Positions 1-7,598 of a stretch of 12,945 bases of DNA are shown here, piece after piece. A program made the translations under genes and the position numbers. The DNA comes from Acidobacteriota bacterium (lineage in GTDB: Bacteria; Acidobacteriota; Terriglobia; Terriglobales; Acidobacteriaceae). The stretch is taken from contig JAJXZK010000313.1 of the NCBI GenBank assembly GCA_021780095.1, positions 1 through 12,945 of the forward strand. The letters run 5' to 3'. A model generated the notes under the pieces. That model was not told the origin of the DNA. It was given only the letters and a program-made list of their open reading frames with translations, and did no database searches. Each line of letters starts with the position of its first letter. The stretch's first letter is position 1.

Positions 1-111
1 CGTGGGTCCGACTATTTTTCCCAGATATAGAGACGAGGTCCGCTGACCATATGCAGCCAGCCACCCCATTCCGAAAAACATCAAAGCCAGCAATAATTTC
101 GTTTTGAACAC
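1..111 (-). CDS. N-terminus of an exported protein, cut by the left edge
   Basis: An open minus-strand frame of 37 codons begins with GTG at 111-109 and runs off the window. Its N-terminus looks like a signal peptide: a short basic start (F-K-T-K), a hydrophobic core of about 15 residues (LLLALMFFGMGWLAA), then A-Y-G-Q, a plausible signal peptidase I site. After that come R-T-S-S-L-Y-L-G-K. A Shine-Dalgarno-like AAGGA (120-116) lies four bases upstream of the GTG. The product is therefore probably secreted or periplasmic, but too little is visible to name a family. The gene is divergent from the CHAD gene. The alternative is a chance open frame; the combination of ribosome binding site, basic start and hydrophobic core argues against that. 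Confidence 0.55.
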   Translation of the reverse strand, partial: MFKTKLLLALMFFGMGWLAAYGQRTSSLYLGKIVGPT

Positions 112-115
112 GATT

Positions 116-120
116 TCCTT
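116..120 (-). promoter_or_regulatory. Ribosome binding site of the left-edge exported protein
   Basis: On the minus strand AAGGA stands four bases before GTG 111-109. It is the main reason for choosing that GTG over the internal ATG at 81-79, which would cut off the basic n-region and half of the hydrophobic core. Confidence 0.4.
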
Positions 121-338
121 TTTGGAATAGAGTCTTTTCCCGCGTGGCCTTTTGGATCCTACCGTCGAACCTGCCGCCGTGCACGCGCGTTCAGGCATAT
201 CCTGAAGCTTCACGTTACGTTACAGATGCAATTGCGCGCTACGGGATGCGTCGGGATCCAATTTCTTGGAAGCCTTTCACGCGCGACACGGCAACTCGAA
301 ACCTCATCCCCTATTTTAGAATTGCTTGGCGGCGACAC

Positions 339-1157
339 ATGGCGTTCGACCTCGTCAGGATTCAAAAAGACATTCGCAACTTGAGAAGCTTTCTGAGACA
401 CTGGCCGAAACAAGCAACGCCGGAGCAGGTTCATTCTCTGCGCACGACCATTCGCAGATTTGAGGCAGCCATGCAAGCCCTGGCACTCGACTCCAATGCG
501 AATGAGAGGCGCCTGCTGCGCAAATTGGCGAAGTTGCGCCGCCGCGCCGGAAAAGTGCGCGACCTGGATGTTCTGACCGGATATATCGCCGGGGTGAAGA
601 CCGGCGAAGAAGAAGACTGCGTCGTCCAGCTACTGGAGTACCTGGGCGCGGAACATGCCGACCGAAGTCAGCGACTCGATTCCTTTGCGGTCAAGCATGG
701 CGAGTCGCTGCGCGGCCGATTGAAGCAAACTGCGACGAACCTTCGGACACTTTCAGTTGATAGCATCGGCAGCCGGATCGCGCCCGGACACGCGATAGTG
801 GCCGAACTTCGTCTGCAACGCGAATTGGCGGAGCCGGTTCGTCTGACACAGAACAATCTGCACCCCTACCGCTTGCAGGTAAAAGAACTGCGCTACTTGC
901 TGGAGATGAAAAATGACCCAGCGGACCAAACCCTGATTGAAATCCTTGGCCAGGTCAAGGATGCCATTGGCGAATGGCATGATTGGCAACAGCTAGGGAT
1001 CATTGCGCGCGATCACTTGCCGCATGGTTCCAAATGCAAGCTCATTTCCTTGTTGCAGAAGACGACCCAGAAAAAACTCAAGGCTGCGATCGCACGAGCG
1101 AACGCGGGAAGGCAGCAAATTCAACTTTCGCCCGTCCGAACAAATGACAACGCCTGA
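339..1157 (+). CDS. CHAD domain protein
   Basis: A 272-aa, all-helical, basic protein with both conserved CHAD halves. CHAD domains are known to bind inorganic polyphosphate through a basic surface, so a polyphosphate-associated role is likely; the partner is unknown. Numbering from ATG 339, the first half has VHSLRTTIRR (H32, R35, R39, R40) and the K-V-R-D-L-D segment (R74, D75, D77). The second half has LHPYRLQVKELRYLLE (H175, R178, K182, R185) and G-E-W-H-D-W-Q-Q-L (W213, H214, D215). No CYTH triphosphatase domain is fused. The frame stays open upstream to GTG 144, with another ATG at 246. I prefer 339 because the domain begins there, the added 65 residues look unrelated to CHAD, and a start at 144 would leave only about 30 bp to the divergent gene. 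No start has a strong ribosome binding site. Confidence 0.85.
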   Translation: MAFDLVRIQKDIRNLRSFLRHWPKQATPEQVHSLRTTIRRFEAAMQALALDSNANERRLLRKLAKLRRRAGKVRDLDVLTGYIAGVKTGEEEDCVVQLLEYLGAEHADRSQRLDSFAVKHGESLRGRLKQTATNLRTLSVDSIGSRIAPGHAIVAELRLQRELAEPVRLTQNNLHPYRLQVKELRYLLEMKNDPADQTLIEILGQVKDAIGEWHDWQQLGIIARDHLPHGSKCKLISLLQKTTQKKLKAAIARANAGRQQIQLSPVRTNDNA

Positions 1158-1241
1158 GAATGCGTCGATATTTCGGCGCCTGGAGACAGCAGCCATCATT
1201 TCCGCAGGATCGGGACACATACCTGATATTTTCATTGCAGG

Positions 1242-1934
1242 ATGCCTGCGCCCGCTGATCGGACCTACAAACATCTGGATACGCTGACGCTGATCTTCGT
1301 CGTCGTTCTGCTGATCTCCAACCTGGTGGCACAAAAGATTTGCAAAATCGGCCCACTCACCTTGAGCGGCGCCGAACTATTATTTCCAATCACCTACATT
1401 TTTGGCGACATATTTACTGAGGTGTACGGATATGCCGCGTCGCGTCGCGCCATCTGGATTGGGTTCTTCGCCTCGGCACTGCTGTCGATTATGGGTGCCA
1501 TTGTGGTCGCTCTGCCTCCCGCACCGGGATGGCATAATCAAGAGGCGTTCGCCACTGTCTTCGGATTCATTCCACGACTGGTAATCGCCAGCCTGATTGC
1601 GTATTGGGTCGGCGAATTTACCAACTCGTTCACGCTGGCGAAGATGAAATTGCTGACGCGTGGCCGCTGGTTGTGGACGCGAACCGTCGGCTCCACAATT
1701 ACCGGGCAGGCAGTTGATACGGCAACGGTTGTGCTGATTGCATTCTGGGGAAAGGCTGCCGACAGGACATTGCTGGCATTGGTTTTGTCTGCCTATATAA
1801 CCAAGGTAATCTATGAAGTTCTCGCCACTCCCCTGACCTACGCTGTGGTCGGTTGGCTGAAGAAGTCGGAAGGTTCAGACGCCTTCGACGCCCATTCCAA
1901 CTTCAACCCATTTCATTGGGCCTCGCGTCCATGA
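1242..1934 (+). CDS. yhhQ: YhhQ/DUF165 family queuosine precursor transporter
   Basis: A 230-aa integral membrane protein, close to the usual length of the family (E. coli YhhQ is about 220 aa). Known members import queuosine precursors (preQ0 and preQ1) across the inner membrane for tRNA modification. About six hydrophobic segments are visible, near residues 12-34, 42-58, 70-92, 104-126, 150-172 and 176-206. Family hallmarks are the A-E-L-L-F-P-I-T-Y-I-F-G-D stretch leading to E60-V-Y-G and the R68/R69 pair, then R-T-V-G-S-T-I-T-G-Q-A-V-D (147-159) and the late K188-V-I-Y-E with a following proline. It lies 84 bp after the CHAD gene on the same strand. No queuosine biosynthesis gene or recognisable preQ1 riboswitch is seen nearby, which fits a salvage transporter. 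ATG 1242 has a weak CAGG upstream. Confidence 0.88.
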   Translation: MPAPADRTYKHLDTLTLIFVVVLLISNLVAQKICKIGPLTLSGAELLFPITYIFGDIFTEVYGYAASRRAIWIGFFASALLSIMGAIVVALPPAPGWHNQEAFATVFGFIPRLVIASLIAYWVGEFTNSFTLAKMKLLTRGRWLWTRTVGSTITGQAVDTATVVLIAFWGKAADRTLLALVLSAYITKVIYEVLATPLTYAVVGWLKKSEGSDAFDAHSNFNPFHWASRP

Positions 1935-2000
1935 CTGCCGCATGAGAAGATTGAATTCAAATGATTGCATCCGCAGTGCTTTCTCCTGCATCTTTCACCT

Positions 2001-2029
2001 CAGACCCATAGCAGCGACGCTTTTATAAC
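2001..2029 (+). promoter_or_regulatory. Candidate promoter upstream of the RND operon
   Basis: TATAAC at 2024-2029 is a good -10 match. The hexamer 17 bases upstream, CAGACC at 2001-2006, matches the -35 consensus at only three positions. It lies about 150 bp before the adaptor gene, in the 247-bp gap after the transporter gene, where a promoter is expected. The rest of this gap shows only a small CAGGC/GCCTG hairpin at 2075-2089 with no T-tract. Confidence 0.22.
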
Positions 2030-2169
2030 CCGGCGTGTTTCTGAGGGCTCATTGAATCCATGGATCGTATGCTTCAGGCGAATAGCCTGCAATGCATTGG
2101 CCTCGTGGTGAGAGACGCAGAGCACCCAAGAATCTGATGATTTTGAGATACAAAGAAAATTTGCGGAGC

Positions 2170-2175
2170 AGGTGA
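2170..2175 (+). promoter_or_regulatory. Ribosome binding site fixing the GTG start of the RND adaptor
   Basis: AGGTGA, an excellent match to the anti-Shine-Dalgarno sequence, stands six bases before GTG 2182. The in-frame ATG at 2215 has no comparable site, so the GTG start is preferred. Confidence 0.5.
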
Positions 2176-2181
2176 CGCTAG

Positions 2182-3294
2182 GTGGACGCCGAATTGAAGC
2201 CGAATAAAGTCAACATGTTTGTGACAGCCGCAGTTGCAACGGCAAGTATTTTGGCCTGCGTGGCAGGCTGCAGCTCGAACGCGGAGAAAAATAGCCCGCA
2301 AGGACCGATGGCCATGCCAGTCAAAGTGGAGTCTGTTTCGGTGCAGCCCGTACCGGTCAACGACAATTATGTCGCAACCATTAAATCTCGCCGATCTGCG
2401 ACCATTCAGCCTCAGGTGAGCGGCAATCTGACGCAGATCTTCGTGCATTCAGGCGACCGTGTACAGACCGGGCAGCGCTTGATGGAGATCGATCCTCGCC
2501 AGCAGCAAGCCATGGTCGCGCAACAGGAAGCGACCGAGCAGCAGGCGCTGGCGATCTACCAATACAACCAGAAGGATATTGTTCGTCAGCGGTCTCTGTT
2601 TTCTTCCGGCATCACCAGCAAACAAGCCTCTCAGCAGGCGGAACAGACCTTCAACACCTCCAAGGCCACGTATGAGTCCGATGTGGCCGCCCGCAAATCC
2701 GCCCAGCAGCAGCTCGCCTATTACCACATCGTGGCGCCTTTCACTGGCGTCGTGGGAGACGTTCCCGTTCATATTGGCGACTATGTTTCACCGACCACCA
2801 CCTTGACCACCGTGGACGATAACACCCAGCTAGAAGCCTATATCTACGTCCCTGCCGACCGCGCCTCTCAGGTGCATACTGGATTGGCGGTTGAGATTAC
2901 GACGGCCGACGGCACCCCCATCACGTCGGCCAAGGTTTACTTTGTGTCACCGCAGGTCGACAACCAGCTGCAGGCCATTCTGGTAAAGGCCAAAATTGAC
3001 ACCAAGCCTGGCGTACTCCGCAACGAGCAATTGGTCCGCGCAGTTCTTACATGGAGCACCGCTCCAGCGCCCACGGTTCCCGTGCTTGCAGTGACTCGCA
3101 TCGGCGGCCAGCAGTTTGTCTATGTCGCGGAAAATCAGGGTGGCCATTACATCGCGATACAAAAAGCGGTGCACCTAGGAAGCACGGTCGGCAACTTCTA
3201 TGAAGTGAAAAGCGGCCTGCAGGCGGGTGATAAAGTGATCGTTTCTGGAACGCAGCTGCTGGTCAGCGGCGCTCCAGTGATGCCGATGTCGTAA
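2182..3294 (+). CDS. RND efflux periplasmic adaptor (membrane fusion lipoprotein)
   Basis: A 370-aa adaptor of the AcrA/MexA type, which bridges the inner-membrane RND pump and an outer-membrane channel. The N-terminus has a hydrophobic stretch ending in V-A-G-C, a lipobox with C30 as the likely lipidated residue, so it should be a periplasmic lipoprotein. The first lipoyl half and its G-D-R-V-Q-T-G-Q turn lie near residues 72-104. A glutamine-rich helical hairpin (about 105-180) follows, then the second lipoyl half I-V-A-P-F-T-G-V-V-G (183-192), a beta-barrel region (about 215-290), and the membrane-proximal domain ending G-L-Q-A-G-D-K-V-I-V-S-G. It precedes the pump gene by 72 bp and is surely co-transcribed with it. 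The substrate cannot be read from sequence. No TetR or other regulator is adjacent. Confidence 0.93.
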   Translation: MDAELKPNKVNMFVTAAVATASILACVAGCSSNAEKNSPQGPMAMPVKVESVSVQPVPVNDNYVATIKSRRSATIQPQVSGNLTQIFVHSGDRVQTGQRLMEIDPRQQQAMVAQQEATEQQALAIYQYNQKDIVRQRSLFSSGITSKQASQQAEQTFNTSKATYESDVAARKSAQQQLAYYHIVAPFTGVVGDVPVHIGDYVSPTTTLTTVDDNTQLEAYIYVPADRASQVHTGLAVEITTADGTPITSAKVYFVSPQVDNQLQAILVKAKIDTKPGVLRNEQLVRAVLTWSTAPAPTVPVLAVTRIGGQQFVYVAENQGGHYIAIQKAVHLGSTVGNFYEVKSGLQAGDKVIVSGTQLLVSGAPVMPMS

Positions 3295-3366
3295 GAATTC
3301 CAGGCGCATTTCTGGCCGCAATGGTTTCAAACAAAATTTGATTTTGTGAGGCAGAGGTAGCTCAAG

Positions 3367-6300
3367 GTGTTTGTTGATTTCTTTATCCATCGGCCCGTCT
3401 TCGCGACCGTTTGCGCACTCCTCATTATTCTGGCCGGCGTGGTCGTCATCCCGAGTCTGCCCATCTCACTGTACCCTCAGTTGGCGCCGCCGGAGGTGAC
3501 GGTGACCGCGAACTATGTGGGAGCCAGCGCGCAGGAAGTCGAGTCTGCTGTAACGATTCCTCTGGAAGAAGCCATCAACGGTGTCGAAGGTATGGACTAT
3601 ATGACGTCCAGCAGCGGCAACGATGGAACCTCCAACATTACAATTACATTCAAGACCGGTTATGACCTGAATATTGGCGCGGTCGACGTGCAGAACCGCG
3701 TTGCCAGCGCTCAAGGACAATTGCCGGCAACCGTCAACAATTTTGGCGTCACCATTAACAAAGCCAACAGCAATTTTGTATTCGCCGCCGGTTTCTATTC
3801 CGACAACGGTCAATATTCCAATCAGTTCATCAGCAATTACGTCGATGTTTACGTGTCCGACGCCATCAAGCGAATTCCCGGCGTCGGCAGCACCATGATC
3901 TTCGGCGACCGCAAGTATGCCATGCGTCTCTGGCTCGATCCCGTAAGAATGGCGGCACGCGGACTCACGGCTTCCGATGCTCTGACCGCATTGCAACAGC
4001 AAAATGTGGAGATCGCAGCCGGACAACTGGGGGCGCCTCCCATCGATCCGAAGCAGCAATATCAAATCGCCGTCAACGTGATTGGCAGGCTGACCAGCAC
4101 CGCACAATTTGACAACATTGTCCTGAAAAATTCACCCAACGGCATCGTGCTGTTGAAAGATGTCGGACATGCGGAACTGGGAGCCCAGACGTACGCGACG
4201 GATCTGAAGTTCAACGGCTATAGCGCCGTCGGCATGGGCATTCAGCAGTTGAGCAATGCAAATGCCTTGGCTGTCGACAAGGCCGCCAAAGCGGAAATGG
4301 CGAAGTTGGCCAAGTCCTTCCCTCCCGGACTGCACTATGCGATTGCCTTTGACACCACCAGGGTAGTGGGCGACTCGATTCGCGAGGTTTTGAAGACGCT
4401 GGCAGAAGCCATCGTCATCGTCATCGTGGTCATCTTTTTCTTCCTGCAGGATTGGCGCGCCACCATTATCCCAGCGGTCACGATTCCTGTTTCGCTTATC
4501 GGCACCTTTGCGTTTATCCGGATCTTTGGTTTCTCCATCAACTCTTTAACGCTGTTCGGAATCACCCTCGCCACGGGTCTGGTAGTCGACGACGCCATTG
4601 TGGTAATTGAAAATGTGCAGCGGCATATAACCGAGGGAGCCATTGACGCGCATCAGGCGACCTCCGACGCCATGGGAGAAGTCACCAGCGCGGTCATTGC
4701 GACTTCGGTGGTCTTGATTGCGGTGTTCGTGCCGGTGTCTTTTTTCCCCGGCACCACTGGCATTTTGTACCGCCAGTTCGCGCTGACGATCGCGTTCTCC
4801 ATCGCCATTTCCGCGTTCAACGCGCTCACTCTTTCTCCGGCACTGTCTGCCATCCTTCTGCGAAGAGAGAGAATTCATCATGGACTTTTACATGCCGTGG
4901 ATCGAGGCATCAAGGGCATGTCCGCCGGATATGCGCGCAGCATTCATGTCGTGCTCCGCTGGCGCTATGCATTAATCCTGCTGTTTGTCGCTGGCCTGTC
5001 AGCGACCGTGTACATGTACCGGCATGTGCCCACATCCTTCGTGCCGCAGGAAGATCAGGGCTACATCATTCTGCAGATCCAGGCGCCACCCGGAGCGTCC
5101 TTGGCGTACACCGACAAATTGGCAAATCAGGCCCAGGCGATCGTCATGCACGAGCCGGAAGTCGAGAGTTCATTTGCCGTGACCGGCTTCAGTTTTGCAG
5201 GCAGCGCCGCGAACTACGGACTGGTATTTGTCAGCCTGAAACCATTTTCGCAACGCAAAGGGAACCAGCACTCATCGGGCGCACTGGTGGCGAACCTGCG
5301 CGGAAAGCTGTTCTCGATTCAGGGCGGCCTGGTCATTCCTTTCGAGCCGCCTGCAATCCAGGGCATCGGCAGTTTTGGCGGTTTTCAGTTTGAGTTGCAG
5401 GATACCGGCCAAAATACCCTTACCGACCTGGCCCGCGTTGCCAATGAGATTGTTGCCGACAGCCGGCAGAATCACCAGTTGACGGGACTGTTCACGCCTT
5501 TTACCGCCAACGACCCCTTGGTCGAGGTGAACATCGATCGCGAGAAAGCCCAGGTGTTGAATGTTCCGATGACCCAGATCAGCGATGCGTTGCAGGTGTA
5601 CATGGGCTCGGCGTACGTGAACAACTTCATCTTTAATAACCGCTCGTATCAGGTGTATCTGCAGGCCGATCAAAATTTCCGGCGCAATGCACAGGACCTG
5701 CGATCGTTCTATGTGCGTTCCGGCGGCGGCCAGATGGTTCCGCTCGATAGTCTCGTCACGCTGGTCGATACTTCAGGGCCGCAAGTGATTAGCCATTACG
5801 ATCTGTTCCGCTCAGCAGAAATCGACGGATCGTCCGCACCCGGCATCAGCACCGGCCAGGGCTTAACGGCCATGCAGGATCTGGCCACGAAACACATGCT
5901 GCGAGGCATGCAGTATTCCTGGACTGGGTTGGCGATGCAGGAAATTGAAGCCGGCAACAAAGCGGTCATCATCTTCGCCCTTGGAATCCTAGTGGTCTAT
6001 CTGACCCTGGCCGCGCTGTATGAAAGTTTCGTGCTGCCGTTCATTATCTTGTTGTCGGTTCCAATGGCTGTTCTAGGAGCCCTGACCGCAGTCTCGATGC
6101 GGGGCCTGTCGGACGATGTGTACTGTCAGATTGGTCTGGTCATGTTGATCGGCCTGGCGGCAAAGAATGCGATTTTGATTGTGGAGTTTGCCGAGCAACT
6201 GCGTAAGCAGGGCCGTTCCATCGCCGATGCTGCCATGGAAGCGGCCGAGTTACGCCTCCGACCCATTTTGATGACGTCGTTCGCTTTTATTCTTGGCATT

Positions 6301-6507
6301 CTGCCGTTGGCGTTCGCCAGTGGCGCCGGCCAGGCTGGCCGGCATTCAATCGGTACAACAATTATTGGAGGAATGCTGGTCTCCACAATCCTGAATCTCT
6401 TCTTTATTCCGGTGCTCTACGTCCTGACCAAAACCGTTCTGGAAAAGTTTGGTGGCGCTGGTCAAAATCGCGCACCGGCACGGGTCGTCGAATCGCCGAG
6501 CCATTGA
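3367..6507 (+). CDS. RND multidrug efflux pump, AcrB/HAE1 type
   Basis: A 1046-aa inner-membrane proton-driven exporter, matching the roughly 1,030-1,050 aa of AcrB-type pumps. The N-terminus F-F-I-H-R-P-V-F-A is typical. The proton relay is intact: G-L-V-V-D-D-A-I-V-V-I-E-N-V gives D408/D409 in TM4, and A-A-K-N-A gives K933 in TM10. The two periplasmic loops lie at about 40-335 and 555-865, and the second contains a glycine-rich G-F-S-F-A-G-S stretch where AcrB has its switch loop. The C-terminal bundle has R-L-R-P-I-L-M-T and ends with F-F-I-P-V-L-Y-V-L. It starts at GTG 3367, with GAGGT (3354-3358) eight bases upstream. With the preceding adaptor it forms two thirds of a tripartite pump; the outer-membrane factor must be encoded elsewhere. 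Confidence 0.95.
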   Translation: MFVDFFIHRPVFATVCALLIILAGVVVIPSLPISLYPQLAPPEVTVTANYVGASAQEVESAVTIPLEEAINGVEGMDYMTSSSGNDGTSNITITFKTGYDLNIGAVDVQNRVASAQGQLPATVNNFGVTINKANSNFVFAAGFYSDNGQYSNQFISNYVDVYVSDAIKRIPGVGSTMIFGDRKYAMRLWLDPVRMAARGLTASDALTALQQQNVEIAAGQLGAPPIDPKQQYQIAVNVIGRLTSTAQFDNIVLKNSPNGIVLLKDVGHAELGAQTYATDLKFNGYSAVGMGIQQLSNANALAVDKAAKAEMAKLAKSFPPGLHYAIAFDTTRVVGDSIREVLKTLAEAIVIVIVVIFFFLQDWRATIIPAVTIPVSLIGTFAFIRIFGFSINSLTLFGITLATGLVVDDAIVVIENVQRHITEGAIDAHQATSDAMGEVTSAVIATSVVLIAVFVPVSFFPGTTGILYRQFALTIAFSIAISAFNALTLSPALSAILLRRERIHHGLLHAVDRGIKGMSAGYARSIHVVLRWRYALILLFVAGLSATVYMYRHVPTSFVPQEDQGYIILQIQAPPGASLAYTDKLANQAQAIVMHEPEVESSFAVTGFSFAGSAANYGLVFVSLKPFSQRKGNQHSSGALVANLRGKLFSIQGGLVIPFEPPAIQGIGSFGGFQFELQDTGQNTLTDLARVANEIVADSRQNHQLTGLFTPFTANDPLVEVNIDREKAQVLNVPMTQISDALQVYMGSAYVNNFIFNNRSYQVYLQADQNFRRNAQDLRSFYVRSGGGQMVPLDSLVTLVDTSGPQVISHYDLFRSAEIDGSSAPGISTGQGLTAMQDLATKHMLRGMQYSWTGLAMQEIEAGNKAVIIFALGILVVYLTLAALYESFVLPFIILLSVPMAVLGALTAVSMRGLSDDVYCQIGLVMLIGLAAKNAILIVEFAEQLRKQGRSIADAAMEAAELRLRPILMTSFAFILGILPLAFASGAGQAGRHSIGTTIIGGMLVSTILNLFFIPVLYVLTKTVLEKFGGAGQNRAPARVVESPSH

Positions 6508-6531
6508 TATTCTTTGTGCCCTTCGAGAGAC

Positions 6532-6562
6532 GCTGGGGGATGAGCTATCGCTGTGCCCCAGC
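6532..6562. terminator. Hairpin between convergent genes, possible bidirectional terminator
   Basis: GCTGGGG (6532-6538) pairs perfectly with CCCCAGC (6556-6562). An inner AGC/GCT stem (6543-6545 with 6550-6552) can form inside the loop. It lies in the 54-bp gap between the convergent RND pump and cysC-like genes and touches the stop codon of the latter. Neither side has a T-tract, so it is not a classical intrinsic terminator. It may act with Rho or only block the opposing polymerase. Confidence 0.35.
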
Positions 6563-7101
6563 TAAAGGCCAAGAAACTGAAGTACCGCGGCCAACACTTT
6601 CCCAGCAGATTCCTGGGGACTTTCCTCACCGGTCAAACACTCCAGATCAGGCGATAATGGAGCTTCGTAAGGATCATCTATACCGGTGAATCCGTGAATC
6701 ATACCGATGCGGGCTTTGTGGTAGAGACCTTTGGGATCTCGCTGCTCGCACACCCCCAATGGGGCATTCACGTAGACTTCGATGAAATTGCCGATGGTGG
6801 AGCGTGCCTCTTCGCGGCCACTTCGATAGGGAGAAATCGCCGCCACCAGTACGATCTTTCCATGGTGCGTCAGCATTTTCGCAACCTGCGCGATGCGTCG
6901 GATATTTTCTTTCCGGTCCACTTCCGAGTATCCAAGATCTTTGCAGAGGTGCGTTCGCACCACGTCACCGTCGAGTACTTCCACCGCCAGGTCGCGGGTT
7001 GCTAATTCCATCTGAACGTAACGACAGATGGTGGTTTTGCCGGCGCCGCTGAGGCCTGTGAACCAGACAGTCAGGCCGGGATTCGGCTTCCCATACGCCA
7101 T
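6562..7101 (-). CDS. cysC: Adenylylsulfate (APS) kinase, CysC family
   Basis: A P-loop kinase of about 180 aa, the normal size of a stand-alone APS kinase, which phosphorylates APS to PAPS with ATP. Counting from GTG 7119, the Walker A is G-L-S-G-A-G-K-T-T (22-30). Next come the LDGD element (49-52) with V-V-R-T-H-L, the D-R-K-E-N-I-R-R motif (68-75), and I-S-P-Y-R (95-99) with the serine of the family. A-P-L-G-V-C-E-Q-R-D-P-K-G-L-Y and G-F-T-G-I-D-D-P-Y-E-A-P follow, so every core motif is intact. Two starts have good ribosome binding sites: GTG 7119 (AAGGGA, seven bases) and ATG 7101 (AGGGA, seven bases). I chose ATG. No ATP sulfurylase, PAPS reductase or sulfotransferase gene is visible. 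The gene is divergent from the AP-superfamily operon, so it may supply PAPS for sulfation or act on another substrate. Confidence 0.9.
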   Translation of the reverse strand: MAYGKPNPGLTVWFTGLSGAGKTTICRYVQMELATRDLAVEVLDGDVVRTHLCKDLGYSEVDRKENIRRIAQVAKMLTHHGKIVLVAAISPYRSGREEARSTIGNFIEVYVNAPLGVCEQRDPKGLYHKARIGMIHGFTGIDDPYEAPLSPDLECLTGEESPQESAGKVLAAVLQFLGL

Positions 7102-7275
7102 CGGATGTTCCCTACTCACGCGCTTTTCCCTTCCCTAAAGAGTAGGTTTCCGAAATCAATCCTGGTGAGAGTGGGACGACCTGGGAATGTCCTGGTACGA
7201 CTGGTATTGGCTTCGTGTTTGAGCGTTTCGCCAGTCCGAGGCGGCCCCGAAGCTCATTCGTCCTCGCGCAAGTTT

Positions 7276-7281
7276 TTGACA
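7276..7281 (+). promoter_or_regulatory. Possible -35 element for the AP-superfamily operon
   Basis: TTGACA matches the sigma-70 -35 consensus exactly. The expected -10 position (about 7299-7305, ATGCACT) matches poorly, so this may be chance or an activator-dependent promoter. Confidence 0.2.
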
Positions 7282-7448
7282 AGCTTTCTACTGCCGGGAT
7301 GCACTCTAAATCTTACCCCGTGCCAATCGTAACTCAAATGGATTTCGGAGTAGATCTTCAACGCCGGTGACTATCTCGTCCTGTTCGACGGAATAGACGC
7401 CGATTAAGTTTCCAGCGCCGTTGTCACGACCTTCCCTGTCGCTCCCCT

Positions 7449-7469
7449 CGGCAGACGTGCGCCCTGCCG
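7449..7469 (+). repeat. Inverted repeat in the leader of the AP-superfamily operon
   Basis: CGGCAG (7449-7454) and CTGCCG (7464-7469) form a perfect 6-bp stem with a 9-base loop. No T-tract follows. It could be an RNA leader hairpin or an operator. Confidence 0.3.
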
Positions 7470-7488
7470 GAGGATGACGATTCCCGTA

Positions 7489-7519
7489 GCCGGTTGACCT
7501 AGGCGGGATGAAAACCGGC
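7489..7519 (+). repeat. Inverted repeat upstream of the first AP-superfamily gene
   Basis: GCCGGTT (7489-7495) and AACCGGC (7513-7519) are perfect 7-bp inverted arms separated by 17 bases, about 80 bp before ATG 7599. It overlaps a TTGACC hexamer (7494-7499). Arm spacing of this kind suits either a dimeric repressor site or an RNA hairpin. No regulator is recognisable nearby other than the small ribbon-helix-helix-like protein at the end of the operon. Confidence 0.3.
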
Positions 7520-7598
7520 CAGAATCGTCCCGAAAGAACCCGGCCCAAAGCGCCGCATGAACACGTATCATCGCAAGTAAGATCGTGGACACAATGCA

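Larger units (their letters stand above)
7120..7598. other. Non-coding divergent intergenic region
   Basis: About 480 bp separate the cysC-like gene from the AP-superfamily operon. I see no convincing gene here: the open frames on both strands have no family-like sequence. It should hold the promoters of both divergent transcripts. A perfect TTGACA lies at 7276-7281, but no good -10 is found 16-18 bases further on. The last 150 bp before ATG 7599 contain two hairpins, listed separately, that would fall in the 5' leader if transcription starts near TTGACA. Confidence 0.5.

Noticed and set aside
1951..1960. Perfect palindrome TTGAATTCAA downstream of the transporter gene
   Set aside because: A single 10-bp AT-rich palindrome centred on an EcoRI-type hexamer is expected by chance, and there is no second copy or adjacent regulator.
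2075..2089. CAGGC/GCCTG hairpin as a terminator for the transporter gene
   Set aside because: The stem is only 5 bp and no T-tract follows, and it lies about 140 bp beyond the stop codon.
7105..7332. Plus-strand open frame of 75 codons in the divergent gap
   Set aside because: It overlaps the 5' end of the cysC-like gene, has no family resemblance and shows no convincing ribosome binding site.
7494..7526. TTGACC with CAGAAT as a promoter for the AP-superfamily operon
   Set aside because: The spacer is about 20 bases, outside the usual range, and the hexamer overlaps an inverted repeat that explains it equally well.
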